A stretch of DNA of 64,000 nt from NCBI GenBank assembly GCA_002696035.1, contig NZQV01000016.1, forward strand, positions 1 through 64,000, read 5' to 3'. A model generated the notes under the pieces. It did not search any database. It was not told where the DNA came from and saw nothing but the letters and a program-made list of their open reading frames with translations. The translations under genes were made by a program, and so were the position numbers. Shown here piece by piece: positions 46,234 to 54,650 of the stretch. The stretch comes from Balneola sp. GTDB taxonomy: Bacteria > Bacteroidota > Rhodothermia > Balneolales > Balneolaceae. Positions within the stretch are counted from its first letter, which is position 1. Each line of letters opens with the position of its first letter.

Positions 46234-48456
46234 CTACCTCAGGTTTAAGCGGGCTCCAATGGAAAACGTACGTCCCAGGATTGGTCCCCAGGTGTAGATG
46301 GTATCAAAGTTTGGTCCGAAAGGGTTTCCAGCATCCACCAATGGACTTCCTTGTGTGTAATTAAAAATATTTTCTGCCGATGCATAGACCTCAAACCCAA
46401 ATCCATCTTCACTGTTTACGCTGGTGAATTCTTTGGTGATCTTGAGGTCATGGGTGCTATACGAAGGTGACCACGGCTCACGACCAAAGTTCTCCACATA
46501 CCCATCCGGCATGCGTTTTGGCCCCACTAAATTACCGTTGTATCCAAGAGAGAGATCCAAAGAACGAATATTATAGGTTGCGCCAAATACGCCTGTGAAT
46601 TCCGGAGCGTACGCAAGCGCTTGTTTCTGTCCATTCTCTTTGGTGTATACGTCCATGATCGTAACACTTGCATTGTACGTGATGGGTAGTGCGGTAAAAT
46701 TCTGCTCCAGTCCCACCGAAAATCCACGGGTAACCGAAAATCCATCCAGGTTTTCGTAAACGATCAGGTTTGGATTCTGATCATAATCCGGAATGATCTT
46801 ATTGGAGAAATGGGTGTAAAAACCATCAAGGTTTAGAGTCATAGGATTTGTACCAAAAGAAATGATCTGCTCTAGGCTTATGGTGATACTTCTTGACTCC
46901 TCAGGCTCAAGATCTTCATTGAATACCACATCACGTGAACCGGTCAAAGCCGCATGATCTTCTGTGAATACATTTACAACACGAAATCCTGTTCCGGCAC
47001 TTATTCTAAATGTTGTCAGGTCTGTGGGACTGAATTTAGATGATAATCTCGGAGCTGTAACAATACCGTGCTCAGAATGGTGATCAAACCGAATCCCACC
47101 CAGAAAAGTGAAGTCACCGGCTTTTAGTTCTCCCTGTGAAAAGATCCCAGGAATCCATCTTCGGTCGGTTCCCGCGGACGTCGCAGGCGTATTGTCGTCG
47201 TACGTTTCATAGCGAAGTGTTGCGCCTGCCAATAACTGGAAATTATTGCCAATTGGCTGATCCCACGTAGCCTGACCAAATAAAACGCTCTGCTGTGCAT
47301 CGTACCACTCCGTTCCATAGTAACTGTCCTGATCGTGATAGGTGACGGCGCCGCTAAATCGAAGCTGTTCATTTAATCCAGCTGGCCGATGTTCCGTCAT
47401 CAGTTCAAACCGATTCGTGTAAATAGACTCCCCATACGTTTGATCCGATCCCCGCAGATTATCAGAATACTGCTCCGTTCCACCTGTACGGTTTTCAGAG
47501 TAAAACTTCGCAGCCACATTAAGTCTTTGTTCCATATTCTCGCCAAGTAGCGTTCCTTTCCCAAAAAGAGAAATCCTCGATTGCTTCACCAGGTCGTTGA
47601 AGTTGTCCCCATTTTGGTCGAAGTAATTTTCAAGACGAACCAAATTCCCGCTTATAAATCCTTCAAATCGTCCAAATGAGGGAGCATAGGCCACATTTAT
47701 ATTTCCCTCCTGAGTACTTTTAGCATACGCATCAGCCGAAAAGGTGGGCGTTAAGGCTGGATTTTTGGTAATTATATTAACGACTCCGCCCAGCGCCTGC
47801 GTGCCATACAATGTGGATTGGGGTCCTTTGATCACTTCCACCTGATCAATAATAGACGGACTGATCCCATTCAATCCATACACAGAAGCCAGCGCTCCCA
47901 TGATGGGCATACCGTCAATCAACACTGCCGTATTGGGTCCTTCTACTCCATTGATGCGAATGGCATTGGTTCCGCAAACGCCACAATTTAATTGGGTTGA
48001 AAGTCCATTTACACTACTGATCAGGTCCATGATGTTGGAACTGGTTCTCCCCTGCTGAAGCTGTTTCGCTTTCACTACATTCACTTGTACCGGAGAGTCT
48101 TTCAAATAGGTTTTCCGCATCGTTCCGGTTACGACCATCTCATCCTGAATTTCATCAGCTTCTAATTCTATGTTGATGGTTTGATCCTGACCATTTACTA
48201 TTTCCAATGCCTGTTCATGTGTTTTGAACCCAATATAGGTCACCCGAAGTGTGTACTTCCCCGGACGTAAATTTGTGATCTTATAGACTCCATGTTCATC
48301 GGTAGTGGTTCCTTTCTCTGCCTCCACTACATAGACATTCACAAATTCGACCGGTTCATCATTATGAGAGATCTTTCCCTCAATGTTGCTAAACTGAGCC
48401 TGCAAACTCATACCATACAGAACACAGATCAAAAGCAGGTAGAAATGCTTCATCAT
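46234..48456 (-). CDS. BtuB-like TonB-dependent receptor with CGVC plug motif
   Basis: A 740-residue receptor: signal peptide, CarboxypepD-reg-like domain (~20-100, IEGKISHNDEPVEFVNVYV), and a plug with MVVTGTMRKTYLKDSPVQV and VEVIKGPQSTLYGTQALGG. An unusual LNCGVCGTNAIRING segment brings two Cys into the plug near residue 157. The barrel ends in RTFSIGARLNLR. The CGVC-bearing subgroup is common in Bacteroidota; its ligand is not established. Two TTAGTC/GACTAA palindromes sit upstream and a thioredoxin gene follows, suggesting metal or redox regulation. Confidence 0.9.
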   Translation of the reverse strand: MMKHFYLLLICVLYGMSLQAQFSNIEGKISHNDEPVEFVNVYVVEAEKGTTTDEHGVYKITNLRPGKYTLRVTYIGFKTHEQALEIVNGQDQTINIELEADEIQDEMVVTGTMRKTYLKDSPVQVNVVKAKQLQQGRTSSNIMDLISSVNGLSTQLNCGVCGTNAIRINGVEGPNTAVLIDGMPIMGALASVYGLNGISPSIIDQVEVIKGPQSTLYGTQALGGVVNIITKNPALTPTFSADAYAKSTQEGNINVAYAPSFGRFEGFISGNLVRLENYFDQNGDNFNDLVKQSRISLFGKGTLLGENMEQRLNVAAKFYSENRTGGTEQYSDNLRGSDQTYGESIYTNRFELMTEHRPAGLNEQLRFSGAVTYHDQDSYYGTEWYDAQQSVLFGQATWDQPIGNNFQLLAGATLRYETYDDNTPATSAGTDRRWIPGIFSQGELKAGDFTFLGGIRFDHHSEHGIVTAPRLSSKFSPTDLTTFRISAGTGFRVVNVFTEDHAALTGSRDVVFNEDLEPEESRSITISLEQIISFGTNPMTLNLDGFYTHFSNKIIPDYDQNPNLIVYENLDGFSVTRGFSVGLEQNFTALPITYNASVTIMDVYTKENGQKQALAYAPEFTGVFGATYNIRSLDLSLGYNGNLVGPKRMPDGYVENFGREPWSPSYSTHDLKITKEFTSVNSEDGFGFEVYASAENIFNYTQGSPLVDAGNPFGPNFDTIYTWGPILGRTFSIGARLNLR

Positions 48457-48476
48457 TATCGCGATTAAATTAATTA

Positions 48477-48490
48477 TTAGTCACGACTAA
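48477..48490. promoter_or_regulatory. Palindromic operator 1 of the receptor-thioredoxin operon
   Basis: TTAGTCACGACTAA, 21 bases before the receptor ATG. Six-base arms TTAGTC/GACTAA are perfect; only the centre is asymmetric. Confidence 0.6.
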
Positions 48491-48536
48491 ATATATAGGT
48501 TAAGCGCACAACTATTCAACATGAATAATAAATTAT

Positions 48537-48550
48537 TTAGTCATGACTAA
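48537..48550. promoter_or_regulatory. Palindromic operator 2 of the receptor-thioredoxin operon
   Basis: TTAGTCATGACTAA, a perfect 14-bp palindrome exactly 60 bp from operator 1. Two sites on roughly the same helix face suggest cooperative dimer binding or looping. The regulator family is unknown; TTAG half-sites occur in DtxR/MntR-type boxes. Confidence 0.65.
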
Positions 48551-48680
48551 TAATTTAATGTTCATAAAATTTATTGTCATGAATGCATTAAAAAAGATGA
48601 GTTAGAATATGATCCGACTTTTGTTGACTCTCTGCAGATACTATGAAATTCGATGACGAAACTAATTCCCAAATTCCCGT

Positions 48681-50075
48681 TCAATACGAATATTTAAGCC
48701 GAAAGAAGAATAGATTCGAAGTATCAGTCAGGTCAGAGAAAACCGATCCTTTTAGCAGTTGTGCAAGTAGTAAGAAGTCGATGTTTTCGGTTACGGACCT
48801 TGTGAATTGAGGGATGAAAATGACCATTTCACGGTCAAAGCTGCCCATCACACCTCCGTTGATACTGGTAAGCGGATTCAATTGAAAGGCCGCATTCACA
48901 AAGTACCCCGTTTCCGCAATGAATAGATCTGAGGCGCTGGGTGGCCTTGTTAATTGTCCGAGGGGATTTGCAGACCGATTCCATCCACCATTATACAGCA
49001 CTTCTGCAGAAGCATACACGGCATTTGGGAACATGTAATCACTTCCGAGGGCCGCAGTGAAATGTCCGGTTTCATCGAAGAAATTATCTTTGGGATGAAA
49101 GTATGTGAGTTCTCCTTTAAACCCTGCCGTTTTTAAATACCCGCTCCATCCGGCTCCCAGAGCCAACTGTTCCAAATAATTACCGACTATGAGCTGGATA
49201 TCATATTCTCCGATATTTCCTCTGTACATCCCGGCAATCACCGACTCATCCAGAGATCCCCCAATGCGGTACCCGGCTTCCACGCTGGAGGCATAGCTCC
49301 ACGAATAGGAAGCATATAGCGCATCGGTGCCCGGGCGTTCCTCATAGTCAAAATCCAGGTAGGCATATGCGTTGAACAGATCATTCGGATTCCACACCAT
49401 CGTCTTTCCCCAGTTGATCCGCTGCCTTCCTGCATGTACTTCCCAAGGCCCGTTGAAGTAGGAAAGATGCAGGCGGTCGATGGCCGAGTTCAATACGGTA
49501 TAATCCGTATCGATCCAGGTATGACTCAGGTCAAAATAGCCTGGATCGTTTTCAAGGAAATCCCCATAATTCGGAGTGTTGTTAACCGTCCAGCCGTTGA
49601 ATAGACGTGTTCGTACATCTCCCCGAAACTCAAAATGAGATCCAATATGAATTTCTGATTCTAAACGCTGATGTAAGATGTTGTCATATCGTATGGTTTT
49701 CAGGTCGTTGCTCAGGCTCACACTCCCCAACTCTTTTACATATCCGCCCAGATCTGCCTCGATGTTTTGGGATTGGATGGATGTTGGGAGGAGTAAAATC
49801 AGGATCAGAAAAAGTAAACCAAATCTAACACTTTCCTCTCTCTGATTTCCAGCAAAGCTGAAATCGGTCTCTCTCCAAAGAGAGATAGGTTCTGGCTCGT
49901 GCTTACAATCTAGTCCTAAGAAATAACGGTCTTTATCTGCCAGAACCTGTGTCCCTTTGGAGGGACAGAAAGAACGGCTCGCCGTTTCATTAGGGGAGGA
50001 GCGTAAGCTTTGATTACCAGCTTCGATATTCCCCGAATTCTCGGGGCAGGCTAATATTCCTTGTTCAATGTTCAT
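48681..50075 (-). CDS. Outer-membrane beta-barrel with repeat-derived N-terminus
   Basis: From about residue 83 the protein is normal: signal peptide (FGLLFLILILLLPTSIQSQ), then ~360 residues of alternating strands resembling DUF1302-like barrels (HVGRQRINWGKTMVWNPNDLF-type segment near 190), ending in FFFRLKYSY. The first ~82 residues come entirely from dispersed-repeat copy B. No ATG, GTG or TTG exists in frame between the repeat and the signal peptide; where ATG AGA TTT would be expected the sequence is GTT AGA TTT. Either an internal signal peptide is used or the gene is crippled. Last gene of the Lol-like set. Confidence 0.8.
   Translation of the reverse strand: MNIEQGILACPENSGNIEAGNQSLRSSPNETASRSFCPSKGTQVLADKDRYFLGLDCKHEPEPISLWRETDFSFAGNQREESVRFGLLFLILILLLPTSIQSQNIEADLGGYVKELGSVSLSNDLKTIRYDNILHQRLESEIHIGSHFEFRGDVRTRLFNGWTVNNTPNYGDFLENDPGYFDLSHTWIDTDYTVLNSAIDRLHLSYFNGPWEVHAGRQRINWGKTMVWNPNDLFNAYAYLDFDYEERPGTDALYASYSWSYASSVEAGYRIGGSLDESVIAGMYRGNIGEYDIQLIVGNYLEQLALGAGWSGYLKTAGFKGELTYFHPKDNFFDETGHFTAALGSDYMFPNAVYASAEVLYNGGWNRSANPLGQLTRPPSASDLFIAETGYFVNAAFQLNPLTSINGGVMGSFDREMVIFIPQFTRSVTENIDFLLLAQLLKGSVFSDLTDTSNLFFFRLKYSY
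49824..50060 (-). repeat. Structured dispersed repeat, copy B
   Basis: Same layout as copy A, on the minus strand: CTCCCC..GGCGAGCCGTTCTT, hairpin GTCCCTCCAAAGGGAC, AGGTTCT, 48-base core, AGAACCTATCTCTCTTTGGAGAGAGAC, GATTTCAGC, ending in GTGTTAGA. The outer end is the palindrome CCCCGAATTCTCGGGG (50031-50046). It is fused to the start of the barrel gene. Confidence 0.88.
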
Positions 50076-50121
50076 TATTCAATATTCACAATATAACGGC
50101 TCGCTGAGCCGTGCTACGTTT

Positions 50122-50844
50122 TTAATTCTTCCGAGAATTCGGAACTTGTTCGTTGTTGGATATTCGTTCCTCATCCGAATCTACTCTTCCATCAACTAAG
50201 GTTACTATGCGCCGGGCACGATCTACTACACGCTGATCGTGTGTCGAAAAGATGAAGGTGATGTTTTCTTCTTCGTTCAGCCGTAGCATCATATCCAGTA
50301 AATTTGCGGTTGATGCAGAATCAAGGTTGGCGGTGGGTTCATCAGCAAGCACAAAATCCGGTTTAGAAGATAGTGCTCTGGCAACGGCTACCCGCTGTTG
50401 CTGTCCTCCCGAAAGTTCTGACGGTCGTTTATCTATTTTGTCTTCCAACCCAACCATTTTCAGTAATTCCATACTTCGCTGATTGCACTCTTTTTGGGGA
50501 CGTCCCTGCATCTGCAAAATAAAAGCGATGTTTTCTTTTGCTGTCAGTACTGGTATCAAATTGTATGCCTGAAATACGAATCCAATGTGATGCAGCCGGA
50601 AATCGATCAGCTCTCGCTCCTTCAGCGAAAACATATCCGTATCGTGGATATACACCTTGCCTTCAGTCGGCTCATCCAGGCCGCCAATCACATTCAAAAG
50701 CGTAGTCTTTCCTGAGCCTGACGGCCCCACAATAGCCGTAAACTCTCCCTCATTGATATCCAGATCTACCCCATTCAAAGCATGAACAGGAACCTGATCC
50801 TTGTTGTATACTTTCTTGATATCACGAACCTTAATAATAGACAT
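50122..50844 (-). CDS. LolD-like ABC transporter ATPase
   Basis: A 240-residue ATPase of the LolD/MacB group: Walker A GPSGSGKTT, Q-loop VFQAYNLIPV, signature LSGGQQQRVAVARA, Walker B FVLADEPTANLD, switch STHDQRVV. It works with two FtsX permeases encoded upstream. The last ~11 residues (NNEQVPNSRKN) come from a repeat-derived palindrome (50129-50144). Repeat copies B and C flank the gene on both sides. Confidence 0.95.
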   Translation of the reverse strand: MSIIKVRDIKKVYNKDQVPVHALNGVDLDINEGEFTAIVGPSGSGKTTLLNVIGGLDEPTEGKVYIHDTDMFSLKERELIDFRLHHIGFVFQAYNLIPVLTAKENIAFILQMQGRPQKECNQRSMELLKMVGLEDKIDKRPSELSGGQQQRVAVARALSSKPDFVLADEPTANLDSASTANLLDMMLRLNEEENITFIFSTHDQRVVDRARRIVTLVDGRVDSDEERISNNEQVPNSRKN

Positions 50845-50924
50845 TGGATTTATGATTTATGATGGATGATTGTTGATTGGGGGCTTCATTGCTGGATAGT
50901 TTTTATTTTAACTTTCCTGCCCTT

Positions 50925-51170
50925 TCTAACACGGTCCTCTCTTCCCGAGTAATTCGGGACAAAGCTGAAATCTATCTCTCTCCAAAGAGAGATAGGTTCT
51001 TGCCTGTTTATACAATTTTGTCCTAAAAGAAGATTATAACCAACAGTAAGAACCTGTGTCCCTTTGGAGGGACAGAAAGAACGGCTCGCCGTTACTTTCG
51101 GGGAGGACAGTAAGCTGATGTAATCTCCTACTTCACTATTCCCCAAATTCTCGGGCCAGGCTAATATTCC
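50925..51170 (-). repeat. Structured dispersed repeat, copy C
   Basis: Shares with copy B both hairpins, the AGGTTCT/AGAACCT stem, a 48-base core of different sequence except TTAGGAC...ATTGTA, and the ends GTGTTAGA and GGAATATTAGCCTG. In place of CTGGAAAT after CAGCTTTG it carries a TCCCGA-GTAAT-TCGGGA palindrome (50943-50959). A 97-codon ORF over it matches the barrel's N-terminal extension but is not considered a gene. Confidence 0.88.
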
Positions 51171-51227
51171 TTTATTCATTATTCGATATTTAAACTGTTC
51201 ACTGCTTACTGTTCACTGCCTCCTGAA

Positions 51228-52451
51228 CTACACTTTTCTTATGGCTTGAACCGGATTTAATCTCAGCGCTTTGATGGCCGGGTAGATCGCAGCCAATAGC
51301 GTTGCCACTACCATCAGCAGTCCGATATTTATGAAATATCCTTCCGGCAATTCCGGGTATATCATTGTGCTCATTCCATATTCTTCGAGGCCCTGGGCAA
51401 AAGCACTTAGGTCAATTCCAACTTCTCCAACCCACAAAATAGTAAGCCAGCTTAGCAACATACCCACCGGCACTCCTACCATCGTCAGGAAAAAAGTTTC
51501 CAGCATCACCATAGAAAAAGTTCGGATTCGGTTCACTCCTATTGCCATCAGCATGCCGAGTTCCTGAGTACGTTCAAGTACCGCCATCAGCATAGTATTG
51601 ATGATCCCAAAAACCAGTGCAATAGCTATGATGGTCATGAAGATGTATAGCATGAAATCCACATTGGAATCGGTATATCGCAGTGAAGGAGACACATCAC
51701 CCCAACTCCGGATTTCCAGGTTCGTAGCATGAGCAAGAGAATCCCGGTATTGATCCGCATTCTTGAAATTATCTACCATGATCGCAATTTCATGAACCGT
51801 GTTTTTCCTTCCCAGCAGGCGATTCAGGTCTTCCCGGTTCACAAAAACTGTGCTCTCATCAAAAGCGGAGTTAGGCGTATCAAAGATCCCGGTCACCCGG
51901 AAAGCACCTGCAGTAATATTTCCTTCCACATCCTGAAAGTTAATGACCAGTCGGGAGCGAACTTCAAGTTTCAGCCGCTTGGCCAGGTCATCCCCGATAA
52001 GCACCGGATTTCGGGCTGATTGGCTCAAATATTCTCCTTCCGCAAGGTACGTATGTACATTAGACACCGTTGAATCTGTTTCAGTATCAATTCCTTTTAC
52101 GGTCACCCCAAAAGTATTGGTCGCGCTGGTAGCCAGTCCCTGAATAACGCTTCTCGCCGTTACTGACTGTGTAAAATCATAGCTAGTCAACTCCTTCACC
52201 AAAGAATCCGGATTGGGGAGATAATACTTTGGCAGATATTCTTCGCTGTATTTGGGGTGGTGAATCTGAAGATGGGAAACTGAAGTTTCAAGCTGATTTG
52301 TTATATACTGCATACTGAGTCCATTCATCAATCCTGTAGAGAAAATTCCCGCCCAGGTTCCCAGCACTACCGCCAGGATCACCACTCCACTGCGGGTAGG
52401 ATTACGCCATACATTTTTCCAACTCAGTTTTAAGATCGACCAAAATTTCAT
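51228..52451 (-). CDS. FtsX-family permease 2 of the Lol-like exporter
   Basis: 407 residues: one N-terminal helix (~20-42), a MacB-like periplasmic domain, and three C-terminal helices with FtsX pattern (ELGMLMAIGVNRIRTFSMVMLE, LNPVQAIRKV ending). Resembles LolC/LolE. Its start overlaps the stop of permease 1 (TAATG), so the two are translationally coupled and likely heterodimerise. Confidence 0.94.
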   Translation of the reverse strand: MKFWSILKLSWKNVWRNPTRSGVVILAVVLGTWAGIFSTGLMNGLSMQYITNQLETSVSHLQIHHPKYSEEYLPKYYLPNPDSLVKELTSYDFTQSVTARSVIQGLATSATNTFGVTVKGIDTETDSTVSNVHTYLAEGEYLSQSARNPVLIGDDLAKRLKLEVRSRLVINFQDVEGNITAGAFRVTGIFDTPNSAFDESTVFVNREDLNRLLGRKNTVHEIAIMVDNFKNADQYRDSLAHATNLEIRSWGDVSPSLRYTDSNVDFMLYIFMTIIAIALVFGIINTMLMAVLERTQELGMLMAIGVNRIRTFSMVMLETFFLTMVGVPVGMLLSWLTILWVGEVGIDLSAFAQGLEEYGMSTMIYPELPEGYFINIGLLMVVATLLAAIYPAIKALRLNPVQAIRKV

Positions 52452-53671
52452 TAGTGTCGCATGGCCTCCACCGGTTTTAGTTTACGCATGTGCAGCAGCG
52501 GATATAATCCAATTATGAGTGTTATGATCAGGATGATCGTCCCCTGCTGGATCAGAATAGCCGGGTCGGTAGAAAATTGAACATATGGCTCCATACCGTA
52601 TTCTTCGATAGCCATAGCTGCTTCACCTGAAAACCTCAGTGGATTAAAATTGAAATAATACATAACGGGAAGGCTAAAAAGCATTCCTAAAGCCGTCCCC
52701 ATAAACGTGATAAAGATCATTTCAAGGATCAGCATTATAGCCATTCGCATTCGTGCCGTGCCAATTGCGATCATCACACCCAACTCGAATTTTCGCTCAG
52801 CGGTCATCATCAGAATGGTTCCGAAGATCCCAAAACCGACGATCATGTATAAAATCAGTAACAGGATAAGCCCACTTCCTCGGTCGGCTTCGATAGCTTG
52901 AACCAGCTCAGGGACCAATGTTTGCCATCCCAGAACGGCATACTCTTCTCCCAGTTCTGCCTTTAGCTCACGCACCACTGTTTCTACTTCTTCGGGATCA
53001 TGGAGAAGGATCACTAAGGAAGTCACCCGGTCATCTACGGCATAAAAATCACGGGATAATTCCATGGGCAAATAGACCATATTCTTGTTCATGTCTGGAA
53101 GTCCAAATTTCATAATCCCCATCACAGGATAAGCTGCTGCTGCACTCATTCCACGAAAACCCTGCCCCAGCAGCACCAAAGTATCGCCTACCCCAACATT
53201 TAAAAACTCCCCCAATCCCTGTGCGATCAATGCGCCATTTGCGGCGTTGGACCCGAAATATTCTCCTTCCACTATTTTTTGATCCGGCTCGCTTAGTTGT
53301 TTTTCACTATCTACATCAACTCCAATGACCATGGCTGCTTTGCTTCGTTCATCTCCGGCCGAAAGGGCATAAGAATCGATTCGAGGGATAACGCTCTTTA
53401 TTTTGGGGTGATCATTGAGTGTATTGAGAAGTTCTTGATTTACCTGCAGAGAATTATCGAGAGTAGATTCCTCAAAATAATCGGGATGCTGAACCTGCAA
53501 ATGCCCCGTAAAAGAGCCCACCGTATTTTCGATCATCTGATCGTACTGACCCTGTTGCATGGAACTCATCACAGAAGAAAGCAAAACCGCCATCACCACA
53601 GATGCCATCGTGATGAGCGTCCGCCGCTTATTACGCCAAATATTTCGCCATGCGAGTTTTAAATACAGCAT
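52451..53671 (-). CDS. FtsX-family permease 1 of the Lol-like exporter
   Basis: 406 residues with the same four-helix FtsX/MacB layout. N-terminal LAWRNIWRNKRRTLITMASVV precedes the first helix, and a periplasmic domain follows. ELGVMIAIGTARMRMAIMLILE precedes the last helices, and the C-terminus is KLKPVEAMRH. It is related to permease 2. Together with the LolD-like ATPase it should extract or move a lipidated or hydrophobic substrate from the inner membrane. Confidence 0.94.
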   Translation of the reverse strand: MLYLKLAWRNIWRNKRRTLITMASVVMAVLLSSVMSSMQQGQYDQMIENTVGSFTGHLQVQHPDYFEESTLDNSLQVNQELLNTLNDHPKIKSVIPRIDSYALSAGDERSKAAMVIGVDVDSEKQLSEPDQKIVEGEYFGSNAANGALIAQGLGEFLNVGVGDTLVLLGQGFRGMSAAAAYPVMGIMKFGLPDMNKNMVYLPMELSRDFYAVDDRVTSLVILLHDPEEVETVVRELKAELGEEYAVLGWQTLVPELVQAIEADRGSGLILLLILYMIVGFGIFGTILMMTAERKFELGVMIAIGTARMRMAIMLILEMIFITFMGTALGMLFSLPVMYYFNFNPLRFSGEAAMAIEEYGMEPYVQFSTDPAILIQQGTIILIITLIIGLYPLLHMRKLKPVEAMRH

Positions 53672-53791
53672 TCGTAATCGTTAGAATTTACCTTTTATAA
53701 AGATCCCCATCTTTTTCCATAAGTAAGCAGAAGGCAGTAAGCAGTAAATCAGCATCCTGCCTTCTGTTACTGCTTACTGCTTTCCGAACAC

Positions 53792-54547
53792 TCAATTCAC
53801 TCTACGCATATTCTGCACACTAAAAAAGCTTTCCGGGATGCCTACATTGAATTCCATGGATTCATATTCCAACACCGTTTTGTGGCCTTCTTTATCCTGA
53901 GGTATCATTTCCATTTTAGAAGGGATCATTCTTCCGTCAAACTCCTTCACGTTCATTCCTTTCATCACGTTAATAAGCTCACCGAATTCGTCGTAAAACT
54001 CAGATCTCAATTGCAGGTATTCCTCTTTGGAAACCCATACATCCACCCGATCCCAAACAACAGGGGCATCCGGTTTTGGAGTCATTTGGATCTTATAGCA
54101 TTCTCGCCCATCGATACTGTCTTCATCAACCAGCTCATGTTCATAATCGGTGACTACGGATGACTCCCGAACCAGGTCATCATTGGTGAAATCGGAGCCC
54201 ATCCAGGATTGCATCATCATAGATGGTGGCATTTTGATGGTTCTTCCTACACTGGGCACCCAGTTCCAGATCTCGTTTCCCCGTTTCAAATAGGCCGTGC
54301 CTTCATCCCGGGCAGGAGCAGTAATTAAGATCAGGGAATATTCGGTGTCTTTGCTCCAGCTTGTCATAGACACAGTACGTTCCCAGGTTGGGCGCACGAT
54401 CGTCATACTCATTTCGGCTTTCAGTGATTCTCCCCGCATTTTCTCATCCATTTGCCGGATGATCTCGGTGGCATCTTGCCCGTAAAGTAAGCCCGAACAA
54501 GAAATCAGTAAAAAAATAAAAAGTGCAGCTAAATTCTTACAGCGCAT
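53792..54547 (-). CDS. LolA-like periplasmic carrier (outer membrane lipoprotein-sorting type)
   Basis: 251 residues with signal peptide (SGLLYGQ). The body matches the LolA_like family annotated as outer-membrane lipoprotein-sorting: MSMTIVRPTWERTVSMTSWSK, AYLKRGNEIWNWVPSVGRT, MMMQSWMGSDFTNDDLV and MIPSKMEMIPQDKEGHKT. An open half-barrel would shuttle a hydrophobic cargo between the permeases and the outer-membrane barrel. First gene of the set, 120 bp ahead of permease 1; that gap holds repeated AGTAAGCAG units. Confidence 0.93.
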   Translation of the reverse strand: MRCKNLAALFIFLLISCSGLLYGQDATEIIRQMDEKMRGESLKAEMSMTIVRPTWERTVSMTSWSKDTEYSLILITAPARDEGTAYLKRGNEIWNWVPSVGRTIKMPPSMMMQSWMGSDFTNDDLVRESSVVTDYEHELVDEDSIDGRECYKIQMTPKPDAPVVWDRVDVWVSKEEYLQLRSEFYDEFGELINVMKGMNVKEFDGRMIPSKMEMIPQDKEGHKTVLEYESMEFNVGIPESFFSVQNMRRVN

Positions 54548-54650
54548 AATTTTCCTCCAAAATCTTTCAGGTATTTAACCAAAAGATCTGTGAAAAGAAA
54601 ATAGCTGTTGTAGGTGAAAATGATAAAAAGCAGGGAAAGCGATTACCCGT

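Noticed and set aside
50886-51179. 97-codon minus-strand ORF matching the barrel gene's N-terminal extension
   Set aside because: It lies wholly inside dispersed-repeat copy C. The similarity is that of the repeat DNA, copy A has a different core length that breaks the frame, and no family features exist.
53715-53790. AGTAAGCAG/CTGCTTACT repeats between permease 1 and the LolA-like gene considered as a terminator
   Set aside because: The complementary blocks are in the wrong order for one nested hairpin and no T run follows. They may be a degenerate repeat but termination is not supported.
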